Assembly (NCBI GenBank): GCA_910587015.1
Contig: CAJUME010000002.1
Coordinates: 1 to 51,213, forward strand
DNA: 51,213 nt
Direction of reading: 5' to 3'
From: an uncultured Christensenella sp.
Lineage (GTDB): Bacteria; Bacillota; Clostridia; Christensenellales; Borkfalkiaceae
Both the position numbers and the translations under genes were made by a program. Positions 41,462-49,345 of the stretch are shown piece after piece. The notes under the pieces are model-generated. The model did no database searches. It saw only the letters and a list, made by a program, of their open reading frames with translations, and was not told the DNA's origin. The stretch's first letter is position 1. Each line of letters starts with the position of its first letter.

Positions 41462-42124
41462 ATGAAGGTACTTATAGTTGACGATGAAGAAATGATAAGG
41501 GGCGTGCTTAAGGAATACGTCGAGTTCGAGGGCGGTACCGCTTACGAGGCTGCAGACGGCATGCAGGCGGTAAGGCTTTGCAAGGACAACGACTTCGATA
41601 TAATTTTAATGGACGTTATGATGCCCAGACTTGACGGCTTTTCTGCCGTGAAGGAAATTAAAAAGAGCAAGAATATCCCTGTTATAATGCTTTCCGCGCG
41701 CGGAGAGGAGTACGACAAGCTTTTCGGCTTCGAAATCGGCGCGGACGATTATGTTACAAAGCCCTTTTCTCCCAAGGAGGTTATGGCGCGCATACACGCG
41801 GTGTTAAAGCGCACCTCGCAGGAGAGCGTCAACGATTTGGTTACCTTCGAGGGGCTTACTATCGATATGGTCGGGCGCAATGTATACGTTGACGGAGAAA
41901 AAGCCGAGCTAACGCCCAAGGAATACGAAATTCTGTTCTATTTCGTCAAAAACAAGGGTATTGCGCTCACGCGGGAAAAGCTTTTGATGGACGTGTGGGG
42001 CTTTGACTTTTACGGCGACGACAGAACGGTTGACACTCACATAAAAATGCTGCGCTCCAATTTGAAGCAGTACAGAAAATTTATTGTAACATTACGCGGA
42101 TTAGGGTATAAATTTGAGGTCTGA
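41462..42124 (+). CDS. OmpR/PhoB-family response regulator
   Basis: A 220-residue regulator of the two-component pair with the kinase at 42114. The receiver domain has DDEE at 8-11, phosphorylatable Asp51 in LMDVMMPRLDG and the conserved KPFSPKE lysine. The winged-helix domain (from about 125) contains LTPKEYEILFYFVKNKG and the final TLRGLGYKFEV. ATG 41462 is chosen for the GGAGA ahead of it and because it gives the standard N-terminus; the open frame extends further but without family similarity. It overlaps the kinase gene by 11 bases. Confidence 0.95.
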   Translation: MKVLIVDDEEMIRGVLKEYVEFEGGTAYEAADGMQAVRLCKDNDFDIILMDVMMPRLDGFSAVKEIKKSKNIPVIMLSARGEEYDKLFGFEIGADDYVTKPFSPKEVMARIHAVLKRTSQESVNDLVTFEGLTIDMVGRNVYVDGEKAELTPKEYEILFYFVKNKGIALTREKLLMDVWGFDFYGDDRTVDTHIKMLRSNLKQYRKFIVTLRGLGYKFEV

Positions 42125-43556
42125 AAAACAGCAAAAGCTTAAAAAAATAAAAAATCCCCGCAGCATAAACCTTGCCATGTGGGGCTATTTTTGCTTGCTT
42201 GCGTTTATCCTTGTACTGCTTGTCGAGCTTGTTTTTTATATCGTTGTCGCGGGCACCTTCGAGGATAAGGCGTGCGAGCGGGTGGACGGCATTTGCGCCG
42301 AGGCGGTGCACGAGATAGAGGTAAACCCCAACGGACTTAATAAAAGCATTTTCCGTTACCGCAACGAGGGCGTAAACGTGTTTTTGCTTGACGAGAGCGG
42401 TAAAATTATTTTGCCCGCGCAGATAGACGGACTGACGGGCACGGTAATAGACGGCGATTTTATTAACACAATGAAGACGCGTATCGGCGCGGACGGCATG
42501 GCGGACGTTTTTCATTACGGCTCCGACATAATGAAGGCGCAGAAGGTAGGCTATATGGGCGAGGGCGCATATGTGCTTGTTACCTATTCGCTTACGATTG
42601 TACACGGCACGGTAAAAACACTGCAAATATATCTAATTATTGTGGGTGTTATAGTTTTGCTCGGCTCGTTGCTGGTGACGTACGCCTTTTCGCAAAAGCT
42701 TACCCGCGGGCTTAAAAGTATGTCCGATACGGCTGTGAAGCTTGCCGAGGGCGACTACACCGTAAAATTCACAAACGCGGACTATACCGAAATGGCGCAG
42801 CTTTCCGATACGCTTAACTATGTGCGCGACGAGGTGAAGAAAAGCGAGGACTTTCAGCGCGAAATTCTTGCAAACGTATCCCACGACTTAAAAACCCCGC
42901 TTACCATGATTAAGGCGTACGCGTCCATGATTAAGGAAATTTCGGGCGATAACAAGGAAAAGCGGGAAAAGCATTTGCAGGTAATAATAGACGAGGCGGA
43001 CCGGCTTACGGGGCTTGTAAACGACGTTTTAAGCGTTTCCAAGCTGCAATCGAATATAGAGGAAATCAACTTCAAGGTGTTTAACCTTACCGAGCTGGTT
43101 TACGGAATTATAAACCGCTTCGGATACTTGCAGGAATCACAGGGCTATAATTTAATGGTGGATATAGACAAGGATTTGTACACCCGCGCGGACGAGGAAA
43201 AGATAAGTCAGGTTATCTACAATCTTTTGGGCAATGCGGCAAACTATACGGGCAAGGACAAAACCGTTTATATCAGCCTTAAAGCCGACCTTGACGGCAA
43301 GCGCATAAAGTTTTCCGTACGGGATACGGGCAAGGGCATTTCAAAAGAGGCTTTGCCCGAAATCTGGGACAGATATTACCGCGTGAAGGAAAATCATCAG
43401 CGACCCGTAAAGGGTACGGGGCTGGGGCTGAATATCGTAAAGGTGATATTGCAGAACCATGCCTTTGACTTCGGCGTGGACAGCGCGCTTGGCGAGGGCT
43501 CTACCTTCTGGGTGGATTTCCCCGCCGTGCCGGCGGAAATAGAATTAACGGAATAA
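42114..43556 (+). CDS. Membrane sensor histidine kinase
   Basis: A 480-residue kinase. The first helix is near residues 19-45 (LAMWGYFCLLAFILVLLVELVFYIVVAG), followed by an extracytoplasmic domain of about 115 residues and a second helix near 168-190. Then come a HAMP region, the HisKA box with His257 in ANVSHDLKTPLTMIKAY, and an ATPase domain with NLLGNAANYT, VRDTGKGIS and GTGLGLNIVK. The start is a TTG with TAGGG 7 bases ahead, inside the end of the regulator gene. Its likely target is the ABC exporter that follows. Confidence 0.94.
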   Translation: MRSEKQQKLKKIKNPRSINLAMWGYFCLLAFILVLLVELVFYIVVAGTFEDKACERVDGICAEAVHEIEVNPNGLNKSIFRYRNEGVNVFLLDESGKIILPAQIDGLTGTVIDGDFINTMKTRIGADGMADVFHYGSDIMKAQKVGYMGEGAYVLVTYSLTIVHGTVKTLQIYLIIVGVIVLLGSLLVTYAFSQKLTRGLKSMSDTAVKLAEGDYTVKFTNADYTEMAQLSDTLNYVRDEVKKSEDFQREILANVSHDLKTPLTMIKAYASMIKEISGDNKEKREKHLQVIIDEADRLTGLVNDVLSVSKLQSNIEEINFKVFNLTELVYGIINRFGYLQESQGYNLMVDIDKDLYTRADEEKISQVIYNLLGNAANYTGKDKTVYISLKADLDGKRIKFSVRDTGKGISKEALPEIWDRYYRVKENHQRPVKGTGLGLNIVKVILQNHAFDFGVDSALGEGSTFWVDFPAVPAEIELTE

Positions 43557-43561
43557 TGCAG

Positions 43562-43581
43562 GTTTGTAATTGTTTACAAAC
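43562..43581. promoter_or_regulatory. Operator-like inverted repeat before the ABC exporter pair
   Basis: GTTTGTAA (43562-43569), spacer TTGT, TTACAAAC (43574-43581). It overlaps the -35 of a possible promoter TTTACA (43573-43578) - 17 nt - TATCAT (43596-43601). Confidence 0.65.
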
Positions 43582-43646
43582 TAATCGGATTATAGTATCA
43601 TAGTATGGTATTATCGCAATTTTAAGGAGTGAAAAGAGCAGAAGTA

Positions 43647-45533
43647 ATGTTCAGGCTTTATAAAAAATTACGACCTATCGACTGGGTTTTGCTTGTAGTG
43701 CTTATGGGGCTTACCGTTTTGCAGGTATACTGCACCATAACGCTTACCGACTTCACGCAGGACATAATTCAGTCTATAACCTACCTCGGTTATCAGAAGA
43801 ACCCCGAAAACCTCCCCGAAGAATTTGCGGCGGTTTACGCGTTTATTGAAAGCATTGGCGGCTGGCAGAACTGCACCGCCGAGGTGCTTGCGGGCGCGGG
43901 CATAACGGGAGAGGGAGCTGACGCTCTGCTTGCGATTGCGGGCGCGACCACGGGCGACATATGGTACCACGGCGGCATGATGCTTGCAGTTGCTGCGGGC
44001 AGTATGGCGTGTCAGGTGCTTGTAGGGCTTATCGCCTCCTTCATAGGCGCAAACTTTGCGGCAACGCTGCGCTCGTCCATATATAAAAAGGTTGACGGCT
44101 TCTCCATTGCGGAGCAGCATTCTTTTTCCACGCCCTCGCTTATTACCCGCACCACAAACGACGTACAGCAGGTGCAGATGGCTAATATTTTAATGCTGAG
44201 AATGGCGGTTGCCGCACCCATTACCGCTATATGGGCGATTTGCAAAATTCAGGCGACAAGCTTCCAGTTTACGCTTGTCACCGCGGTTGCGGTTGTCGTG
44301 CTTGTGCTGTTTTTGTCAATGCTTATGGTATTTGTAATGCCTAAGTTCAGAATTATGCAAAAGCTTGTCGACGGGCTTAACGGCGTTTCCCGCGAGCATC
44401 TTACGGGTCTGCGCGTAGTCCGCGCTTACAATGCCGAGGAGTATCAGGAAAAGAAATTCGGCGTAGCCAACGACAAAATTACAAAAACACAGCTGTTTAC
44501 GGGCAGAATGATGGCGCTTATGTCGCCCGTTATGATGCTTATAATGAACGGCGTTTCGCTGGGCATTTACTGGCTGGGCGCGGCGCTTGTCAATAAAGAG
44601 GTTGTAGACCTTTCCACCATAATGCAGTTTATGATGCTTGCATCGCAGATAATTATGTCGTTTATGATGGTCATGATGATGTTTGTGCTTCTGCCCCGCG
44701 CTCAGGTTGCGGCTACGCGTATCAACGCGGTGCTGGACACAAAGCCCTCTATTACCGACCCCGAAAGCGAGGCACCGCGCACGGAAACGGGCACTGTGGA
44801 GTTCAGAAACGTCACGTTTGCCTATCCCGATTCGGATTTGCCCGTTTTAAAGAATATCAGCTTTAAGGCGGAAAAGGGGCAGACGGTTGCGTTTATCGGC
44901 TCTACTGGCAGCGGTAAGTCCACGCTTATAAACCTTGTGCCCAGATTTTTTGACGTGACGGAGGGGCAGGTGCTTATCGACGGCGCGGACGTAAGAGAGA
45001 TAAAGCAGTCCACACTGAGGAGCATTATAGGCTACGTTCCGCAGAAGGGCGTGCTTTTTACGGGCACGGTAAAGGAAAATATAGCATTCGGCAAGCCCGA
45101 GCTTTCCGACGAGGAAATTATCGCCGCGGCAAAGGTTGCGGAAGCGGACGAGTTCGTCCGCGAAATGGAGCAAGGGTATAATTCGGAAATTTCTCAGGGC
45201 GGCAAAAACGTTTCCGGCGGGCAGAAGCAACGCCTGTCCATTGCGCGCGCCGTTGCGGTTAAACCCGAAATATTTATCTTTGACGACAGTTTTTCCGCGC
45301 TTGACTACAAGACCGATAAAAAGGTGCGCGAAAATTTAAAGGCCGCCTCCGACGGGGCGACAAAGCTTATAGTCGCGCAGAGAATAGGCACTATTATGGA
45401 CGCGGACTGCATTGTCGTGCTTGACAGCGGCGAGGCGGTGGGTACGGGCACGCATAAGGAGCTTTTGCAAACGTGCCCCGTTTACCGCGAAATAGCGCTT
45501 TCACAGCTTTCCGAGGAGGAGTTGGGCTTATGA
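43647..45533 (+). CDS. ABC exporter half-transporter, degenerate ATP site
   Basis: One half of a heterodimeric exporter of the LmrCD/TM287-288/BmrCD type: membrane domain (about 1-350) followed by ATPase. Walker A is GSTGSGKST (near 418), signature VSGGQKQRLSIARAV. Walker B reads FIFDDSFSALD, with Asp547 in place of the catalytic Glu, the sign of the non-hydrolysing site in such heterodimers. The loop between helices 1 and 2 is unusually long (about 60-70 residues, rich in Gly and Ala). I prefer ATG 43647; the GTG at 43629 overlaps the AGGAG and cannot use it. It may export drugs, peptides or lipids. Confidence 0.9.
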   Translation: MFRLYKKLRPIDWVLLVVLMGLTVLQVYCTITLTDFTQDIIQSITYLGYQKNPENLPEEFAAVYAFIESIGGWQNCTAEVLAGAGITGEGADALLAIAGATTGDIWYHGGMMLAVAAGSMACQVLVGLIASFIGANFAATLRSSIYKKVDGFSIAEQHSFSTPSLITRTTNDVQQVQMANILMLRMAVAAPITAIWAICKIQATSFQFTLVTAVAVVVLVLFLSMLMVFVMPKFRIMQKLVDGLNGVSREHLTGLRVVRAYNAEEYQEKKFGVANDKITKTQLFTGRMMALMSPVMMLIMNGVSLGIYWLGAALVNKEVVDLSTIMQFMMLASQIIMSFMMVMMMFVLLPRAQVAATRINAVLDTKPSITDPESEAPRTETGTVEFRNVTFAYPDSDLPVLKNISFKAEKGQTVAFIGSTGSGKSTLINLVPRFFDVTEGQVLIDGADVREIKQSTLRSIIGYVPQKGVLFTGTVKENIAFGKPELSDEEIIAAAKVAEADEFVREMEQGYNSEISQGGKNVSGGQKQRLSIARAVAVKPEIFIFDDSFSALDYKTDKKVRENLKAASDGATKLIVAQRIGTIMDADCIVVLDSGEAVGTGTHKELLQTCPVYREIALSQLSEEELGL

Positions 45534-47326
45534 TGGGACGTAAAAATATGACGGCGGTTCCTTCGGAAGGAAACAAAAAAGGAAGCATGAAGCAGCTTTT
45601 GAAGGCGTTGAAGCCGTATATTCCGCAGATTATGGTTTCATTTATCTGCATAGCCGCGTCTACCGTGCTTTCCGTGCTTGCGCCGCAGTGGGTATCTAAA
45701 TTAACCAACGAAATAAACGATAACGCGTTAAAGCACTCTATCGACTTACAGAAAATAGCGAATTTCGGTATAGTTTTGATAGTGTTTTACAGCTGTAACG
45801 CAATTTTTAACTATATCTCCAACTTTATAATGACCACTATAACCCAGAGGTTCGCAAAGAAAATCCGCGGCGAAATTTCCCATAAAATCAACCGCGTGCC
45901 TTTGAAATACTTCGACAGCCATTTGTACGGCGACACTCTGTCGGTTATCACAAACGACGTTGATACCGTGGGTCAGTCTATGGACCAGGCTGTTTCGATG
46001 TTCTTCTCGTCGGCGTGCATGCTTATCGGCGTGCTTATCGCAATGTTCGTAACGGCGTGGCAAATGGCGCTTACGGTGCTTTCCACACTGCCGCTTATGC
46101 TTGTAATGCTGTTTATCCTTACAAAAATAGCCTTGCCGCAGTTCGAGCGCAACCAGAAGCTGTTGGGCGATTTGAACGGCAAGGTAGAGGAAAATTATTC
46201 GGGCGCAACGGTAATAAAGGCGTTCGGCGCGGGCGCAAGAAAGACGGAAGAGTTCGAAAAAACAAACCGCACCATGCGCAAGGCAATTTTCAAGGCGAAT
46301 TCAATAGCCGGCTTTATGCAGCCTGCAATGACCTTCGTGTCCTATTTCGCCTATGCGGCGGTGTGCGTTGTAGGCGGACTTTTAATGAGCAACGGCGTTA
46401 TACAGCTTGGCACGATTTCCGCATTCCTAATCTATATAAATCTTTTCCAGAACCCTTTAAGCCAGCTGGCTCAGGCAATGAACAGCATGCAGATGGCTAC
46501 TGCGGCATCGGGCAGAGTATACGAGTTTTTGGAGCAGGAGGAGCTTTCCGATGAAGCGGGCAAGCAACGCAAATTGCTTACCGACGGTAAAACCGTGCGC
46601 GGCGAGGTGGAGTTTAAGAATGTCCGCTTCGGCTACAATCCCGACAAGATAATCATATCCGACTTTTCGGCAAAAATCCGGTCGGGTATGAAGGTTGCAA
46701 TTGTCGGGCCCACGGGCGCGGGCAAAACCACGCTTGTAAACCTTTTAATGCGCTTTTACGAGCTTAACGGCGGCGATATTTTAATTGACGGCGTTTCGAT
46801 AAAGGATATGCCGAGGGAAGAGGTGCACGATATTTTCGGTATGGTTTTGCAGGATACCTGGATGTTTGAGGGAACCATAAGGGACAATATACTGTTTTCC
46901 AAAACGGGCGTATCCGACGAACAGCTTGACGGAATCTGCAAGGAGGCGGGCATATATCACTATGTCCACACTCTTCCGGGCGGGCTTGATTATTACGTTG
47001 AGAACGAGGCGAATATTTCGGGCGGACAGAAGCAGCTTATAACCATTGCCCGCGCAATGGCGGAAAATTCGCCATTGCTTATTCTTGACGAGGCGACCTC
47101 GAACGTGGATACAAGAACGGAGGAGGTTATTCAGCGCGCGATGGATAAGCTGACCGAGGGCAGAACAAGCTTTGTTATAGCGCACAGGCTTTCAACCATA
47201 AAAAATGCGGATTTGATACTTGTTATGCGCGACGGAAATATTGTGGAGCAGGGCAGTCACAACGTGCTTATGGCGCAGAACGGCTTCTATGCGGGGCTTT
47301 ACAATTCGCAGTTCGCGGGAGAATAA
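45530..47326 (+). CDS. ABC exporter half-transporter, canonical ATP site
   Basis: The second half, 598 residues. The membrane domain contains six helices, the ATPase Walker A GPTGAGKTT, signature ISGGQKQLITIARAM and Walker B LLILDEATSNVD with the normal Glu521. It complements the degenerate partner at 43647. The ATG at 45530 overlaps the partner's stop (ATGATGG) and has GAGGAGG upstream. The N-terminus (MMGRKNMTAVPSEGNKKGSM) is a short basic extension before the first helix. An hairpin follows the gene. Confidence 0.93.
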   Translation: MMGRKNMTAVPSEGNKKGSMKQLLKALKPYIPQIMVSFICIAASTVLSVLAPQWVSKLTNEINDNALKHSIDLQKIANFGIVLIVFYSCNAIFNYISNFIMTTITQRFAKKIRGEISHKINRVPLKYFDSHLYGDTLSVITNDVDTVGQSMDQAVSMFFSSACMLIGVLIAMFVTAWQMALTVLSTLPLMLVMLFILTKIALPQFERNQKLLGDLNGKVEENYSGATVIKAFGAGARKTEEFEKTNRTMRKAIFKANSIAGFMQPAMTFVSYFAYAAVCVVGGLLMSNGVIQLGTISAFLIYINLFQNPLSQLAQAMNSMQMATAASGRVYEFLEQEELSDEAGKQRKLLTDGKTVRGEVEFKNVRFGYNPDKIIISDFSAKIRSGMKVAIVGPTGAGKTTLVNLLMRFYELNGGDILIDGVSIKDMPREEVHDIFGMVLQDTWMFEGTIRDNILFSKTGVSDEQLDGICKEAGIYHYVHTLPGGLDYYVENEANISGGQKQLITIARAMAENSPLLILDEATSNVDTRTEEVIQRAMDKLTEGRTSFVIAHRLSTIKNADLILVMRDGNIVEQGSHNVLMAQNGFYAGLYNSQFAGE

Positions 47327-47350
47327 TTCGGTATAAAACCTATAAGCATT

Positions 47351-47382
47351 CCGCGCCCCGCAAACGAAATTGCGGGGCGCGG
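47351..47382 (+). terminator. Hairpin after the ABC exporter operon
   Basis: A 13-bp stem CCGCGCCCCGCAA (47351-47363) with 47370-47382. The following bases are AAAAAGCTTTATTT, so the T run is weak; it may still end transcription. Confidence 0.6.
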
Positions 47383-47453
47383 AAAAAGCTTTATTTGCTT
47401 TTTAAAACGGTAAATTTTAAGTAAAAATATATAAAAATTGCTTAAAAAATTAC

Positions 47454-47482
47454 TTGACAAAAATTTACGCTTATATTATTAT
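47454..47482 (+). promoter_or_regulatory. Promoter of the tRNA cluster
   Basis: TTGACA (47454-47459) - 17 nt - TATTAT (47477-47482), predicted start near 47489, 32 bases before the first tRNA. Confidence 0.85.
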
Positions 47483-47520
47483 ATGTAAGCGTTGTGCGAA
47501 AAGCGCAAAGCACCCTTTAA

Positions 47521-47597
47521 GGGCCTTTAGCTCAGTTGGTTAGAGCGGTCGGCTCATAACCGATTGGTCCGCGGTTCGAGTCCGTGAAGGCCCACCA
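47521..47597 (+). tRNA. tRNA with CAU anticodon (Ile2 or elongator Met)
   Basis: A 77-nt cloverleaf with acceptor GGGCCTT/AAGGCCC, anticodon CAT at 47555-47557 in loop CTCATAA, and encoded CCA. G1-C72 pairs, so it is not the initiator. The body (TTTAGCTCAGTTGGTTAGAGC, GGCTCATAACC) is like the Ile2 (lysidine-modified) isoacceptor of Firmicutes; but tRNA-Met is the usual automatic label. Confidence 0.9.
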
Positions 47598-47650
47598 AAA
47601 AATATTTATCGGCGGCTTTGTGCATAAGATAAATATTTATATTTTAATTT

Positions 47651-47728
47651 GGCCCTATAGCTCAGTTTGGTTAGAGCGCCAGCCTGTCACGCTGGAGGTC
47701 GACGGTTCGAGCCCGTTTGGGGTCGCCA
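47651..47728 (+). tRNA. tRNA-Asp (GUC)
   Basis: A 78-nt cloverleaf with anticodon GTC at 47686-47688 in loop CTGTCAC, stem CCAGC/GCTGG, discriminator G and encoded CCA. The D loop (AGTTTGGTTA) has one base more than usual, and the acceptor stem has G-U pairs. Confidence 0.93.
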
Positions 47729-47760
47729 AATTATTTATAAACGCCATTATGGCGTTAAAT

Positions 47761-47836
47761 GCCTTGGTAGCTCAGATGGTAGAGCGGTGGACTGAAAATC
47801 CATATGTCGGCGGTTCGATTCCACCCCAAGGCACCA
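47761..47836 (+). tRNA. tRNA-Phe (GAA)
   Basis: A 76-nt cloverleaf with acceptor GCCTTGG/CCAAGGC, anticodon GAA at 47794-47796 and encoded ACCA end. Its 3' ACCA complements the UGGU of the pheS T-box in this window. Confidence 0.96.
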
Positions 47837-47853
47837 CCCCGAGCGGGCGGCAT

Positions 47854-47929
47854 GCTGGTGTAGCTCAACTGGCAGAGCAGCTGATTTGTAATCAGCAGGT
47901 TGTTGGTTCGATTCCGATCACCAGCTCCA
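47854..47929 (+). tRNA. tRNA-Thr (UGU)
   Basis: A 76-nt cloverleaf with acceptor GCTGGTG/CACCAGC, anticodon TGT at 47887-47889, stem GCTGA/TCAGC, discriminator U and encoded CCA. Confidence 0.96.
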
Positions 47930-47965
47930 ACAATTACCCCGTATAAGCGGGGTAAAATTGAATAC

Positions 47966-48050
47966 GGGCGGATTGCAGAGTGGCCAAATGCATCAGACTG
48001 TAAATCTGACGTCTCCGACTTCGGTGGTTCGAATCCACCTCCTCCCACCA
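47966..48050 (+). tRNA. tRNA-Tyr (GUA)
   Basis: An 85-nt class II cloverleaf with anticodon GTA at 48000-48002 in loop CTGTAAA, a long variable arm and encoded ACCA. The acceptor stem GGGCGGA/TCCTCCC has a C-U mismatch at pair 4-69. Confidence 0.93.
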
Positions 48051-48090
48051 AAATAAGCACCTTTTTTAAGGTGTTTATTTGTTTTTGTTT
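48051..48090 (+). terminator. Terminator of the tRNA cluster
   Basis: AAATAAGCACCTT pairs with AAGGTG-TTTATTT around a T loop, then GTTTTTGTTT follows, directly after the tRNA-Tyr CCA. Confidence 0.75.
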
Positions 48091-48117
48091 GTAACATTAA
48101 TTAATATGTGATATAAT
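48089..48117 (+). promoter_or_regulatory. Promoter of the Pr6Pr gene
   Basis: TTGTAA (48089-48094) - 17 nt - TATAAT (48112-48117), 45 bases before the start codon; GGGAGAAG ribosome site near 48148. Confidence 0.65.
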
Positions 48118-48161
48118 TACGGCGTTGCGGCGTGCTTAGCCGTAAACGGGAGAAGTAAAGA

Positions 48162-48875
48162 ATGTTCAGAAAAAATTTATTGACGCAATTAATTTACAGA
48201 ATGGTTTTATGCTGTGTTTCGGCGCTGGCGGTGTTGCTTACCTTCGGAATTTTCTACGCGGGCAAGGGTCCAAACACGCTGACGTGGGAATTTTTGAAAT
48301 ATTACACCAACATAAGCAATTATTTTGTGTTTGCCGTTTCGGTCGTCGTGCTTGCGGACACCGTTAAGCGCGTACGCGCGGGCGAAAGAGAGGGGTTCTG
48401 CAACAAAATAAGCTTGCTGAAATTTATGACGACGGTTATGATTCTTGTGACCTTCCTCGTCTATCTTATACTTTTGGGTGAGCCGTTCACCGCAGATTTT
48501 TGGCGGAATATAGGCAATCTGTCATACCATGTGTTTGCGCCGCTGCTGTTTATTGCAGACTACTTTTTGTTTGACGAAAAAAAGTCGGTTTCGATTTTCG
48601 CGCCCCTGTTCAGTATTATAATTCCGCTTGTATACGTATGCTATACGTTTATTCTCGGCGCGGCGATTAAGGACTTTGAATATCCGTATTTCTTTTTGGA
48701 CGTCAACGAGCTCGGCTATGGCGGAGTAGTGGTTTGGGTTGTAATTCTGGTTGCCGTGTTCACCGTGCTCGGCTATCTGCTTTGGCTGTATAACAGAATA
48801 GTAATAGTAGACGGCAAGCTTAAACTCGATTTAAAAAATTTAAAGTGGTTACGCAAGCCCGAAAGCGATGTATAA
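48162..48875 (+). CDS. Pr6Pr-family membrane protein
   Basis: A 237-residue membrane protein with about six helices and the conserved start region FLKYYTNISNYFVFAVSVVVLA, plus a LSYHVFAPLLFIADYFLFD segment; this pattern marks the 'Pr6Pr' membrane family of Firmicutes and Actinobacteria, of unknown function (androgen-induced-gene-like fold suggested). A YGGVVVWVVILVAVFTVLGYLLWLY helix ends the protein before a basic tail. It stands alone between the tRNA cluster and a terminator. Confidence 0.85.
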   Translation: MFRKNLLTQLIYRMVLCCVSALAVLLTFGIFYAGKGPNTLTWEFLKYYTNISNYFVFAVSVVVLADTVKRVRAGEREGFCNKISLLKFMTTVMILVTFLVYLILLGEPFTADFWRNIGNLSYHVFAPLLFIADYFLFDEKKSVSIFAPLFSIIIPLVYVCYTFILGAAIKDFEYPYFFLDVNELGYGGVVVWVVILVAVFTVLGYLLWLYNRIVIVDGKLKLDLKNLKWLRKPESDV

Positions 48876-48910
48876 CCATAAGTATAAAAAACGTTTAATC
48901 CGAATACAAA

Positions 48911-48959
48911 CCCCGCCCGCGGAGCGTAAAAGCTCCGCGGGCGGGGTGTTTTTTATTTT
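48911..48959 (+). terminator. Terminator after the Pr6Pr gene
   Basis: A 15-bp perfect stem, 48911-48925 with 48932-48946, six-base loop, then TGTTTTTTATTTTA. Confidence 0.92.
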
Positions 48960-49195
48960 ATTTCCTGTTCCAGCTCGGCAAATTCCTTGGTGTCGAAAAA
49001 TTCGGGTAAAGAAATTCCAAGCCCGTCGCAAAGCATTTTAATGGTCACAATGCCGGGGTTTTTGCTTTTTCCGTACAGAATATTTTTTATGGTAGATGGC
49101 GGGACGCCGGAATCCATGGCAAGCTTGTGGAAGGATACGCGCTTTATTTCGCACAGCACCAACAGCCTGTCCCTTACGGCGGAATAGGTATCCAT
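48953..49195 (-). CDS. XRE-family regulator beside the GDPD-like gene
   Basis: An 80-residue single-domain regulator. Helix-turn-helix: FHKLAMDSGVPPSTIKNILYGKSKNPGIVTIKMLCDGLGISLPEFF. ATG 49195 is preferred to 49222 because GAGG stands six bases ahead of it. The divergent GDPD-like gene has a promoter filled by a 13-bp inverted repeat, the likely binding site. It is the third such XRE plus operator unit in the window. Confidence 0.85.
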   Translation of the reverse strand: MDTYSAVRDRLLVLCEIKRVSFHKLAMDSGVPPSTIKNILYGKSKNPGIVTIKMLCDGLGISLPEFFDTKEFAELEQEIK

Positions 49196-49241
49196 ATCAT
49201 ACCTCAGTAAGTCGTTATACACAAATTATATCCTTAATTAT

Positions 49242-49270
49242 TTGACATTGTGGGCTATATATAGTACTAT
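49242..49270 (+). promoter_or_regulatory. Promoter of the GDPD-like gene
   Basis: TTGACA (49242-49247) - 17 nt - TACTAT (49265-49270). It is overlapped by the inverted repeat at 49252-49288. Confidence 0.85.
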
Positions 49271-49288
49271 ATGGACTATATATAGCCC
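49252..49288. promoter_or_regulatory. Operator: 13-bp perfect inverted repeat
   Basis: GGGCTATATATAG (49252-49264) and CTATATATAGCCC (49276-49288), 11-nt spacer. The left arm lies between -35 and -10, the right arm covers the start point, so a bound protein would block both. Confidence 0.88.
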
Positions 49289-49345
49289 AAAACTGCATTT
49301 TAAAGTATGCGGGAGGCTGTACGCATTGTTTAAGGTGCTATGCAA

